From the NCBI GenBank assembly GCA_017744605.1, contig JAGIAZ010000007.1, forward strand, positions 62,001 through 126,000: a DNA stretch of 64,000 nt. The letters run 5' to 3'. Source of the stretch: Sphingobium sp. Its GTDB lineage: Bacteria; Pseudomonadota; Alphaproteobacteria; Sphingomonadales; Sphingomonadaceae. The position numbers and the translations under genes are program-made. Below are positions 20,355-27,872 of the stretch, one piece after another. The stretch's first letter is position 1, and every line of letters begins with the position of its first letter. The notes under the pieces are model-generated. The model was given only the letters and a program-made list of their open reading frames with translations, did no database searches and was not told the DNA's origin.

Positions 20355-20900
20355 ATGAACAGGCCTGAGAGCAAGATGACCGCGCCGCCGAGCCAGGAGC
20401 GCAGGATCGTCAAGGTGCCCGAGCTCTTCCCGGATCTCATCGCCAAACATGCCCATGCCGGCCGCTTCGTCCATTATGACGAGAAGGACAGCCCCTGGGT
20501 GCCCTTCGGCGAGAATGCCGCGATCAAGCATCTGCTGTTCGACACGCGGCATAACATCTATTCCAACATCCTGTGGATGAAGGGCCCCAGCGTCGTCGGC
20601 ACGCACAAGCATCGCGGCTATGTCGTGATGGTCTGCCTCGAAGGCAGCGTGCGCTATCTCGAATATGACTGGGTCGCGACCGAAGGATGTTTCATCTACG
20701 AAACACCTGGCGAGGCGCACACGCTGGTGACCGACCATCCCCAGGGATGCAAGCTGTTCGGCTGGATGCAGGGGCCCAATGAATTCTACGATCCCGACGG
20801 CAATCTCGTCATGACCGCGGACGTCTGGTGGTTCATGGATCACTATGAAAGCTACTGCAAAGCGAACGACATCCCCTTGAATCCGGAGCTTTATCTGTGA
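20355..20900 (+). CDS. Cupin, 2,4'-dihydroxyacetophenone dioxygenase-like (2 of 3)
   Basis: 181 aa, paralogue of the preceding cupin. Shared framework: VPFGENAAIKHL, GTHKHRGYVVMVCLEGSVRYLEYDW, YETPGEAHTLV. In the first motif the His pair is HKH rather than HYH. GGAGGAGAG lies just before the ATG. Its stop overlaps the start of the SDR gene, so the two are coupled. Might be a second subunit or a dioxygenase of different specificity. Confidence 0.72.
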   Translation: MNRPESKMTAPPSQERRIVKVPELFPDLIAKHAHAGRFVHYDEKDSPWVPFGENAAIKHLLFDTRHNIYSNILWMKGPSVVGTHKHRGYVVMVCLEGSVRYLEYDWVATEGCFIYETPGEAHTLVTDHPQGCKLFGWMQGPNEFYDPDGNLVMTADVWWFMDHYESYCKANDIPLNPELYL

Positions 20901-21745
20901 GCGGTGTACCATCCGAAAGAGGGCCCAAGGCGCTCGAACAATTCGATATCGGCGGCCGCAGCGCCATCGTGACCGGCGCGGCGTCCGGCATTGGCCTCGC
21001 TTATGCCGAGGCCATGGCGGAAGCGGGCGCGAAGGTCACGCTTTCGGATATAGACGGCACAGCCGCCGAACGCGAAGCGGCCCGCCTGCGCGGGGAAGGC
21101 TATGAAGCACGCGGCGTCCGGCTCGACGTGACCGATCGCGCCCGCACGACGCAGGTCATGGACGAGCATGCCGCGACTTATGGCGGCCTCGACATCTGCT
21201 TCGCCAACGCCGGCCTGGGACTCGGCCCCGGCTTCTGGAGCCCCGCCGGCGGTCGCGATCCGGCTGGCCAGATCGACACCTTCGACCCGGCCATGTGGGA
21301 CAAGACGATCGCGATCAACCTGACCGGCGCCTACAATACCATGCGGGACGCCGCGCGGATCATGAAGAAGCAGGGCCGCGGCGGTTCGATCATCGCCACC
21401 GCTTCCAATGCGGGCATCATGTGCGAAGCGATCGTGCCCATGCCCTACATGCCGAGCAAGGCGGGTGTCATCCACATGGTCAAGCACATGGCCTTCGAGC
21501 TCGGCGAATATAGGATCCGCGTCAATGCGATCCTGCCCGGCCCCTTCGTCACCAACATCGCCGACGGCTATTTGAAGGATCCGGTGGTTCGCAAGGCGTG
21601 GGACGAGTCGACGCTGATGGGCCGGATCGCCGACACCTGGCAGATCAAGCCGCTGGCGCTGTTCCTCGCCTCGGATGCATCCAGCTATGTGACCGGCAGC
21701 CCGATGCTGATCGACGGCGGCATGGCGCTGGGCAGGCTCGGCTAG
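20897..21745 (+). CDS. Short-chain dehydrogenase/reductase (SDR)
   Basis: 282 aa classical SDR. NAD-binding TGAASGIGLA, Asp in LSDIDGT (suggests NAD rather than NADP), NAG in FANAGLG, catalytic Ser in TASNAG and YMPSK for Tyr and Lys. Ends with the usual YVTGSPMLIDGG. Starts with GTG overlapping the second cupin. Probably oxidises a side-chain alcohol or reduces a ketone in the same pathway as the cupins. Confidence 0.88.
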   Translation: MSGVPSERGPKALEQFDIGGRSAIVTGAASGIGLAYAEAMAEAGAKVTLSDIDGTAAEREAARLRGEGYEARGVRLDVTDRARTTQVMDEHAATYGGLDICFANAGLGLGPGFWSPAGGRDPAGQIDTFDPAMWDKTIAINLTGAYNTMRDAARIMKKQGRGGSIIATASNAGIMCEAIVPMPYMPSKAGVIHMVKHMAFELGEYRIRVNAILPGPFVTNIADGYLKDPVVRKAWDESTLMGRIADTWQIKPLALFLASDASSYVTGSPMLIDGGMALGRLG

Positions 21746-21840
21746 GCCCACCGCATTTTTCACCGTTCGCCCTGTTCGAGCGAGACGCGTGGCTCGCTCG
21801 AATGCCGAGGGGTTTTTGGAAAGATCAGGGAGAGTAGCGC

Positions 21841-22956
21841 ATGACCCAAGCACAAGCCGCCATCTGTTATGGCGGGGACAAGCCCTTCGCCATCGAGGCC
21901 GTGACACTGGACGCGCCGCGCGCGGATGAAGTGCTCGTGCGCATCCATGCCTGCGGCATCTGTCATACCGACATGGCGGCGCGTGACCAGCAGATCCCGC
22001 CCTCGCTACCCGCCATACTCGGTCATGAGGGTGCGGGCGTCGTGGAGAAGGTGGGCGCCGATGTGAGCCATGTGAAGCCGGGCGACCGCGTCATCATGAG
22101 CTTCAACAGCTGCGGCCACTGCCCCGCCTGCGATCTCCACAAGCCGACCTATTGCTATGATTTCGTGCCCCACAACTGGCTTGGCACGCGCGCGGACGGC
22201 AGCGCGACGACGCATCAGGGCGACAAGCCGGTCAACGCCCATTTCTTCGGCCAATCCTCTTTCGCCACCCATGCGCTCGCCCACGCCCGCAATGTGGTGA
22301 AGATACCGGAGAGCGCAGCAGCCATCGATCTCGCCACGCTGGCGCCGCTCGGCTGTGGCCTGATGACCGGCGCGGGCGCCGTGCTGCGGACGATGGCGGT
22401 GCGCAAGGGCGCGCCAATCGCCGTGTTCGGGGCGGGCGCGGTCGGCCTCGGCGCGATCATGGCCGCGAAGATCGCCGGCGCGACCCCGATCATCGCGGTC
22501 GACGTGCATGACAATCGCCTGACGCTCGCAAAGGAACTCGGCGCGACCCACATCATCAACGGCAAGAGCGAGGACGCGCCGACGAAAATCAAGGAGATCG
22601 CGCCGCAGGGCCTTTCCTACGCCTTCGACACGACCGGCATCAACACGTTGATCGAGCAGGCTTTTACCCTGCTTTCGCCGCTCGGCATTCTTGGCATGGT
22701 CGGCGCATCCTCGACCGCCGACAATCTCGTTTTCAACGAAGCGAGCTTCATGGGCGGCGGCAAGCGGGTGATGGGCATCCTCGGCGGCGACAGCGATCTG
22801 GTCACCTTCCTGCCCGAACTGGTGGAGCATCATCTCGCCGGACGCTTCCCGCATGACCGGCTGATCAGGACGTTCGCCTTCGACCGGATCAACGAGGCTT
22901 TCCATGCCGGCGAAAGCGGCGAGGTGGTGAAGCCCGTGCTCGTCATGCCCAGCTAG
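21841..22956 (+). CDS. Zinc-dependent alcohol dehydrogenase (aryl-alcohol type)
   Basis: 371 aa medium-chain dehydrogenase. Catalytic zinc ligands in CGICHTD, LGHEGAG and LGCGLMTG; structural zinc Cys cluster CGHCPACDLHKPTYC; cofactor loop VFGAGAVGLGAI. Layout resembles benzyl/aryl alcohol dehydrogenases, which oxidise aromatic alcohols to aldehydes with NAD. AGGGAGAG precedes the ATG. Followed after 11 bases by the third cupin. Confidence 0.88.
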   Translation: MTQAQAAICYGGDKPFAIEAVTLDAPRADEVLVRIHACGICHTDMAARDQQIPPSLPAILGHEGAGVVEKVGADVSHVKPGDRVIMSFNSCGHCPACDLHKPTYCYDFVPHNWLGTRADGSATTHQGDKPVNAHFFGQSSFATHALAHARNVVKIPESAAAIDLATLAPLGCGLMTGAGAVLRTMAVRKGAPIAVFGAGAVGLGAIMAAKIAGATPIIAVDVHDNRLTLAKELGATHIINGKSEDAPTKIKEIAPQGLSYAFDTTGINTLIEQAFTLLSPLGILGMVGASSTADNLVFNEASFMGGGKRVMGILGGDSDLVTFLPELVEHHLAGRFPHDRLIRTFAFDRINEAFHAGESGEVVKPVLVMPS

Positions 22957-22967
22957 GAGGCGTGGCG

Positions 22968-23477
22968 ATGATCCCTGACCCCGGCGAATCCTTCCACAGC
23001 GACAGCCTCGATCTGCCCTGGGCCGAGAATTGGGCAGGCGATCCGGCCATCCAGCTCAAGGCGCTGATGATCGATATAGAGGGCAGCCGCTATGCCGTGC
23101 GCATGCGCTTCCGCGCCGGGCTGCAGGTGGCGCCGCACAAGCACACCGGCGAGGTCCATGCCTATACGTTCAGCGGCAAGTGGAATTATCTCGAATATGC
23201 CGACAGCCCGGCCAATGTCGCGGGCTCCTATCTGTTCGAACCGCCGGGCACGACGCACACGCTCAAGATCGCCGACGATGCCGGGGAATGGACCGAAGTG
23301 CTGTTCATTCTCTACGGTGCGATGCTGCACATGGATGAGAGCGGCGCGATCATTGGCGTCACCGATGCCGAAAGCGTGCTCGCCGAATATACGCAGCGAC
23401 TGAAAGACCGGAACATTCCCCTGCCCGCGCACTTGCCGGTCGGCGGACGCATGGCTTATCGGAAGCTTCAGGATTAA
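22968..23477 (+). CDS. Cupin, 2,4'-dihydroxyacetophenone dioxygenase-like (3 of 3)
   Basis: 169 aa, third paralogue in the cluster. Motifs VAPHKHTGEVHAYTFSGKWNYLEY and PPGTTHTLKI carry the putative metal ligands. ATG 22968 was chosen because AGGAGG lies 7 bases upstream; GTG 22962 is the alternative. Directly after the alcohol dehydrogenase, so the same transcript is likely. A sphingomonad-type palindrome follows. Confidence 0.72.
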   Translation: MIPDPGESFHSDSLDLPWAENWAGDPAIQLKALMIDIEGSRYAVRMRFRAGLQVAPHKHTGEVHAYTFSGKWNYLEYADSPANVAGSYLFEPPGTTHTLKIADDAGEWTEVLFILYGAMLHMDESGAIIGVTDAESVLAEYTQRLKDRNIPLPAHLPVGGRMAYRKLQD

Positions 23478-23489
23478 TCGTCACCCCGC

Positions 23490-23563
23490 CCGTTCGGTTC
23501 AAGCCAAGTCGAGAACCGCGATGATTGCGCTCCGCGTGTCTCGACTTCGCTCGACACGAACGG
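23490..23563. repeat. Imperfect palindrome CCGTTCG...CGAACGG
   Basis: Left arm 23490-23515 (CCGTTCGGTTCAAGCCAAG...) and right arm 23537-23563 (...TCGCTCGACACGAACGG) are inverted imperfect copies. It belongs with the palindrome at 36889-36980 by its CCGTTCG ends and its GTCGA core. It separates the third cupin from the second zinc dehydrogenase. Confidence 0.6.
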
Positions 23564-23587
23564 CGCCGACAAGAGAGTGAAACCGAT

Positions 23588-24595
23588 ATGCGCGCCGCCG
23601 TGATGCAGGGCCTGCACAAGCCCCTCACCATCGAGACCCTGTCCGATCCGACGCCCGGCGAGGGTCAACTCGTCGTCAAGGTCGGCCGTTGCGGCATTTG
23701 CGGGTCTGATCTGCATATGACCGAGAATGCCGGCTACGGCATGAAGGCCGGCGACGTGCTCGGCCATGAGTTCGCCGGCGAAGTGGTCGCGCTCGGCAAG
23801 GGCGTCGAAGGCGTGCGCACCGGCGATCTCGTCTCGGTCATCCCGCTCGCCAGCTGCGGCCAATGCGCCTCCTGCCAGGCGGGCGACCTCGCCTGGTGCG
23901 ACAAATTCGGCCTGCAGGGCGGCGGCTATGCCGAATATGCCCTCACCCGCCCCAATCAGTGCGTCATCCTGCCGAAGTCCGTGAGCCTGTCGGACGGCGC
24001 CATTGTCGAGCCGCTCGCCGTTGCGCTGCATGGCGTCTCGATGTCGGGCATCAAGCCGGGCGACAAGGTCATTGTGCTCGGCGCCGGACCGATCGGATTG
24101 GCCGTTGCCTTCTGGGCGCGCCGCGCAGGCGCCGGCAAGGTGGTCGTACAGGACATCGCCCCGCACCAGCGCGACCGCGCGCTGGAAATGGGCGCCACCG
24201 ATTTCGTGATCGACCGCGAGGACCCGGTCGGCGCCTCCACCCGCGCGCTCGGCGGCCTCGCCGACATCGTCTTCGAATGCGTCGGCATCCCCGGCCTCAT
24301 CGCCCAGGCGGTGCAGCAGCTGCGCGGCCGCGGCACCATCGTGCTGCTCGGCCTCTGCAACGTTCCCGACACGTTCAACAGCTTCGCCATGCTCTCGAAG
24401 GAAATCAGGCTGATCACCTCGGCCTTCTTCACCAGCGGCGAATATGAAGCCGCGCTCGACGCGCTGGACCGGGGCGCCGCCGAACCGCGCGCGCTGGTCA
24501 CCTCGACGGTGAGCCTCGCCGACACGCCCGCCACCTTCGAGGCGCTCAAGTATCGCACGCATCAATGCAAGGTGCTGATCGCGCCGGGGGACTGA
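23588..24595 (+). CDS. Zinc-dependent dehydrogenase (threonine/sorbitol dehydrogenase-like)
   Basis: 335 aa medium-chain dehydrogenase of the polyol/threonine branch. CGICGSDLHM, LGHEFAG and EPLAVALHG give the catalytic zinc site; CGQCASCQAGDLAWC the structural zinc; LGAGPIGLAVAFWARRAGA the NAD loop. ATG 23588 gives the expected MRAAV start. Likely a secondary-alcohol dehydrogenase in the aryl ketol pathway suggested by the cupins; substrate unproven. Confidence 0.85.
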   Translation: MRAAVMQGLHKPLTIETLSDPTPGEGQLVVKVGRCGICGSDLHMTENAGYGMKAGDVLGHEFAGEVVALGKGVEGVRTGDLVSVIPLASCGQCASCQAGDLAWCDKFGLQGGGYAEYALTRPNQCVILPKSVSLSDGAIVEPLAVALHGVSMSGIKPGDKVIVLGAGPIGLAVAFWARRAGAGKVVVQDIAPHQRDRALEMGATDFVIDREDPVGASTRALGGLADIVFECVGIPGLIAQAVQQLRGRGTIVLLGLCNVPDTFNSFAMLSKEIRLITSAFFTSGEYEAALDALDRGAAEPRALVTSTVSLADTPATFEALKYRTHQCKVLIAPGD

Positions 24596-24662
24596 GCGGA
24601 GATTCGCGTGGCTCGAAAGCGGGTGCTGCTTCAACCCTTGAAGGGGGCGAAAGAACGGCCGG

Positions 24663-25208
24663 TCATTCGACGAACCACTCCGGAAAATCGCGGAAGCTCA
24701 TGAGCTTGTTGTTGAAGAACCGGGCGATGAAGGCAGTTTCTGTTTTATCAAAATAATCGCCATGCGTGAAAAGGCCGTTGCAACCTTCCAGATCTTCCGG
24801 AAAAAACTGATTCCTGATCAATGTAAACTGCAACGCAGAATTGCCCCCCAAGTGTCGAATAAGATTTATTTCCTTGATCTTGATGGGATCAGGGTCAAGC
24901 TTGCCGCCAGAAATTCGAAATTCGCGAAAGAAGAGGTAATTATATAGCGACCCGCCTACATTTTCCGAGACGGGATACTCGTAGTAGACATTGATGTTGC
25001 GCCTATCGACCCACTCGGAAACGACATCTTGAGACAAGCCTGGCGCCTGGTTCATGAACGCAACAAGCTCATGAATTTGCCGCTCGCATTCGGCCAGCCG
25101 AAGCGCCTTGGCTTTCACGGTGGGAAGGATCGTACACGCGTTCGCAGCAGAGGATGCCAACAACACCGATGCGACCGCACCGACGCCCAACAGCTCGCGT
25201 CGCTTCAT
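24663..25208 (-). CDS. Exported hypothetical protein with Tat-like signal
   Basis: 181 aa. N-terminus MKRRELLGVGAVASVLLASS has the RRxLLG pattern of a twin-arginine signal, with cleavage near ANA-C. The mature part (HELVAFMNQAPG, YEYPVSENVGG, FLF/FFREF, GLFTHGDYFDKTE) looks like a small NTF2-type domain but I cannot assign it. It is markedly more A+T-rich than its neighbours, a sign of later arrival. Converges with the dehydrogenase to its left. ATG 25208 is used; a GTG one codon earlier is possible. Confidence 0.6.
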   Translation of the reverse strand: MKRRELLGVGAVASVLLASSAANACTILPTVKAKALRLAECERQIHELVAFMNQAPGLSQDVVSEWVDRRNINVYYEYPVSENVGGSLYNYLFFREFRISGGKLDPDPIKIKEINLIRHLGGNSALQFTLIRNQFFPEDLEGCNGLFTHGDYFDKTETAFIARFFNNKLMSFRDFPEWFVE

Positions 25209-25385
25209 CACCTATCCATGCTCCCCATCACGCTGCACGCCTGAGGATTGCACGAGATCGTGGTGTCAGCAATGCAGCGCATCCTGACCGTCGCCCTTTT
25301 TGTGTTCATGCGGGCCTCATATTTGAGCGGAAGGTAACAGCGACGTGTCCTCATCTCTCGACAAATTCAGCGAATAGTGTGCCTC

Positions 25386-25919
25386 TCAACCTGCCGGCTT
25401 GGGCGCGACTGCCGGCGGTGCCGCCCCGAAGCCCGCATTGGCGTCGTTGATGATCCGCCGCCGCTTGATCTTCCACTCGCCGTTCACCTTCACGAACTCG
25501 TCGATTTCGCGGCCCTGCTCGTGCACCTCGGGCGCCTTGGCCGGATCGGGGACCTGCACGCCGGTGTAGATGAACTCGCCATGGGCCGTGTTGCCGGTGA
25601 CGGTGATGCGCGGATTATTGACCAGCACGTTCATGCGCACGCGCGGCTTGCTCGGGTCGGCGGGCCGGAGCCCGGCATACATGGCCTTGATCGCCTCGCG
25701 CCCCTTGATCTCGCGCGTGCCGAGCACGAGCACCCCGTCCTCGGTATATTCATTACCGAAATCGGGGCCCTTCGTGCCGCCGAGCTGGCTGTAATATTCG
25801 ATGACCAGATCCTCGATCTGGAGCCGGTCGAGCATCGTTTCCTTGGTCGTCCTGGCCAGCGCGCCCGCTGCAATCAAAGCCGCTGCACCCAGCGCGATTC
25901 CAGTTTTCATCTTTCGCAT
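25386..25919 (-). CDS. Exported SnoaL-like (NTF2-fold) protein
   Basis: 177 aa. Signal peptide MKTGIALGAAALIAAGALA, then an NTF2-like domain: RLQIEDLVIEYY, GVLVLGTREIKGREAIKAM, EIDEFVKVNGEWKIKRRRI. Ends in a Pro/Ala-rich tail. ATG 25919 has GGAGGGG at good spacing; an ATG two codons earlier touches that site. Periplasmic location is unusual for this fold and suggests substrate binding or conversion before uptake. The palindrome at 25950 lies in its upstream region. Confidence 0.72.
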   Translation of the reverse strand: MRKMKTGIALGAAALIAAGALARTTKETMLDRLQIEDLVIEYYSQLGGTKGPDFGNEYTEDGVLVLGTREIKGREAIKAMYAGLRPADPSKPRVRMNVLVNNPRITVTGNTAHGEFIYTGVQVPDPAKAPEVHEQGREIDEFVKVNGEWKIKRRRIINDANAGFGAAPPAVAPKPAG

Positions 25920-25949
25920 CAGCATCCCCTCCAGTCAGATTATTCCGTT

Positions 25950-26021
25950 CGTCGTTGCGAGCGAAGCGAAGCAATCCAGGATGGCGCCACACTGGATTGC
26001 TTCGCTTCGCTCGCAACGACG
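25950..26021. repeat. Perfect 30-bp inverted repeat (CAATCCAG family)
   Basis: Left arm 25950-25979 (CGTCGTTGCGAGCGAAGCGA...) and right arm 25992-26021 are exact inverted copies of 30 bases with a 12-base loop. It is in the divergent gap between the exported SnoaL gene and the ThDP enzyme gene. It shares CAATCCAG/CTGGATTG with 2792-2866. The perfect arms suggest a recently copied or actively kept element. Confidence 0.85.
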
Positions 26022-26149
26022 GGTGTGTGTCAAAACCTAGCGCCATGACAACCGCCCGCACCGCGAAATCCGTCAACTTAAGCCTTCGCATGTGCAAGGC
26101 TTTCCGATACGGCGGCCTCAATTGAATCACCAGCAAAGAGCCAGAAATC

Positions 26150-27763
26150 ATGACCGCACGTGGCCTCAACGTCGAGAAATTCGCCCGCCCCGAAGGCCCC
26201 ACCGTCCGGGACGCCGTCATGACGCTGCTGCGCGATCTCGGCATGACCACCTTGTTCGGCAACCCCGGCTCGACCGAGCTCCCGCTGTTCCGCGACATGC
26301 CGCAGGATTTCCGGTATATTCTCGGCCTGCAGGAGAGCGTGGTCGTCGGCATGGCGGACGGCTTCGCGCAGATGAGCGGCAATGCCGCCTTCGTGAACCT
26401 GCACTCGTCCGCCGGCACCGGCCATGCGCTCGGCAATATCTTCACCGCCTATCGCAACCAGACGCCGCTGGTGATCACCGCCGGGCAGCAGGCGCGCAGC
26501 ATCTTCCCCTACGACCCGTTCCTCTATGCCGAGCGGGCCACGGAATTCCCCCAGCCCTTCGTCAAATGGACCTGCGAGCCAGCCCGCGCCGAGGATGTGC
26601 CGCTCGCCATCCTGCGCGCTTATCATATGGCGATGCAGGCGCCGCGCGGCCCCGTGTTCGTGTCGGTGCCGATCGACGATTGGGACCGCCCCTGCGCGCC
26701 GATCACGCCGTCGCAGGTCGGCAGCGCCACCATGGCAGACCCAACCCTGATCGCCGCCGCCGCCGAAGCGCTCAACAAAGGGCGCTCGCCGGTGATCGTC
26801 GCGGGCGCGGGTGTCGGCCGCGAAAATGCGCGCGCCGCACTCCAGCAGCTCGCCGAGACGCACAAGGCGCCCGTCTGGGTCGCCCCCATGGCCGCGCGCG
26901 CCGTCTTTCCCGAGGATCATGCCCTGTTCGCCGGCTTCCTGCCCGCGTCGCGCGAGGCCGTCGTCAATGCACTGAAGGGTCATGACGTTGTGCTGGTGCT
27001 CGGCGCGCCGGTCTTCACCTATCATGTCGAGGGCTTCGGCCCCTATCTGCCCGAGGGTGCAAGCCTCTTCCAGATCGTCGACGATCCCCATGCCGCCGCG
27101 CGCACGCCGGTCGGCCAGGCGATCGTGGGCAATGTCGCGGAGGCGATTGCCGCGCTCAGCGCCGCCGCGAAGCCCGCCGCCCGCGCGACGCCGGCCATCA
27201 CCGCACCGGCGCTCGACGAGGCCGTGAGCGGCACCGGCATCACCGAAGTCCGCCTGATGCAGCGCCTCACCGAACTGCGCCCGAAAGGCCTTATCGTGAG
27301 CGAAGAGGCGCCCTCCACACGCGGGCCGCTGCACGATCATTTCCCCATCCGCCTCGACGACGAATTCATGGCGACGGCGAGCGGCGGCCTTGGCTTCGCC
27401 CTTCCCGCCGCCGTGGGCGCGGCCCTCGCCGAACCCGACAGGACGGTTTTCTGCCTGCTCGGCGACGGCTCGGCCATGTATTCGATCCAGGGCATCTGGA
27501 CGGCGGCCGAGATGAAGCTCGACGTCCGCTTCCTCATCGTCAACAACGGCGGATATGCGGCGCTCGAACAGTTCGGCGCGCTGTTCGACATGGACGTGGT
27601 GGGCAGCAAGCTGCCCGGCCTCGACTTCGTGAAACTGGCCGAAGGCATGGGCGTGACTGGCGCAAGAGTAAGCGAAGTTGCCGCGCTGGACGACGCCATT
27701 ATGGAGCTCTTTTCCGGCAACGGCCCCAAGCTCCTTGAGGTGATTGTGCAACGCCCGTCCTGA
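26150..27763 (+). CDS. mdlC: Benzoylformate decarboxylase-like ThDP enzyme
   Basis: 537 aa thiamine-diphosphate enzyme closely resembling Pseudomonas benzoylformate decarboxylase throughout. Conserved catalytic residues: S41 (NPGSTELP), E62 (LGLQES), H85 (NLHSSAGTG) and H292 (PVFTYH). ThDP-binding motif GDGSAMYSIQGIW...NNGGY is intact. It would turn an aryl glyoxylate (for example 4-hydroxy- or vanilloylformate) into an aryl aldehyde plus CO2. Presence of both active-site His favours decarboxylase over acetolactate synthase. Substrate with ring substituents is inferred from context. Confidence 0.85.
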   Translation: MTARGLNVEKFARPEGPTVRDAVMTLLRDLGMTTLFGNPGSTELPLFRDMPQDFRYILGLQESVVVGMADGFAQMSGNAAFVNLHSSAGTGHALGNIFTAYRNQTPLVITAGQQARSIFPYDPFLYAERATEFPQPFVKWTCEPARAEDVPLAILRAYHMAMQAPRGPVFVSVPIDDWDRPCAPITPSQVGSATMADPTLIAAAAEALNKGRSPVIVAGAGVGRENARAALQQLAETHKAPVWVAPMAARAVFPEDHALFAGFLPASREAVVNALKGHDVVLVLGAPVFTYHVEGFGPYLPEGASLFQIVDDPHAAARTPVGQAIVGNVAEAIAALSAAAKPAARATPAITAPALDEAVSGTGITEVRLMQRLTELRPKGLIVSEEAPSTRGPLHDHFPIRLDDEFMATASGGLGFALPAAVGAALAEPDRTVFCLLGDGSAMYSIQGIWTAAEMKLDVRFLIVNNGGYAALEQFGALFDMDVVGSKLPGLDFVKLAEGMGVTGARVSEVAALDDAIMELFSGNGPKLLEVIVQRPS

Positions 27764-27795
27764 AAAGAACAGGCACACCCCCATTTTTACTTGAA

Positions 27796-27809
27796 TTGAC
27801 AAGCGTCAA
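27796..27809. promoter_or_regulatory. Candidate operator TTGAC-AAGC-GTCAA before second TonB receptor
   Basis: TTGAC (27796-27800) and GTCAA (27805-27809) are a perfect inverted repeat 64 bases upstream of the receptor start, in the gap after the ThDP enzyme gene. TTGACA could also be a -35 box, though no clear -10 is seen at the right distance. Confidence 0.3.
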
Positions 27810-27872
27810 ACAGTCTTGGGGCCGGCGCCCCAGAAGGGCTGCCTTGCTTATTCAGTTTCAAGGAGACATTTC

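Noticed and set aside
26150..27763. Calling the ThDP enzyme acetolactate synthase
   Set aside because: It keeps both His and the Ser typical of benzoylformate decarboxylase and matches that enzyme along its length; no small regulatory ilvH-type subunit follows.
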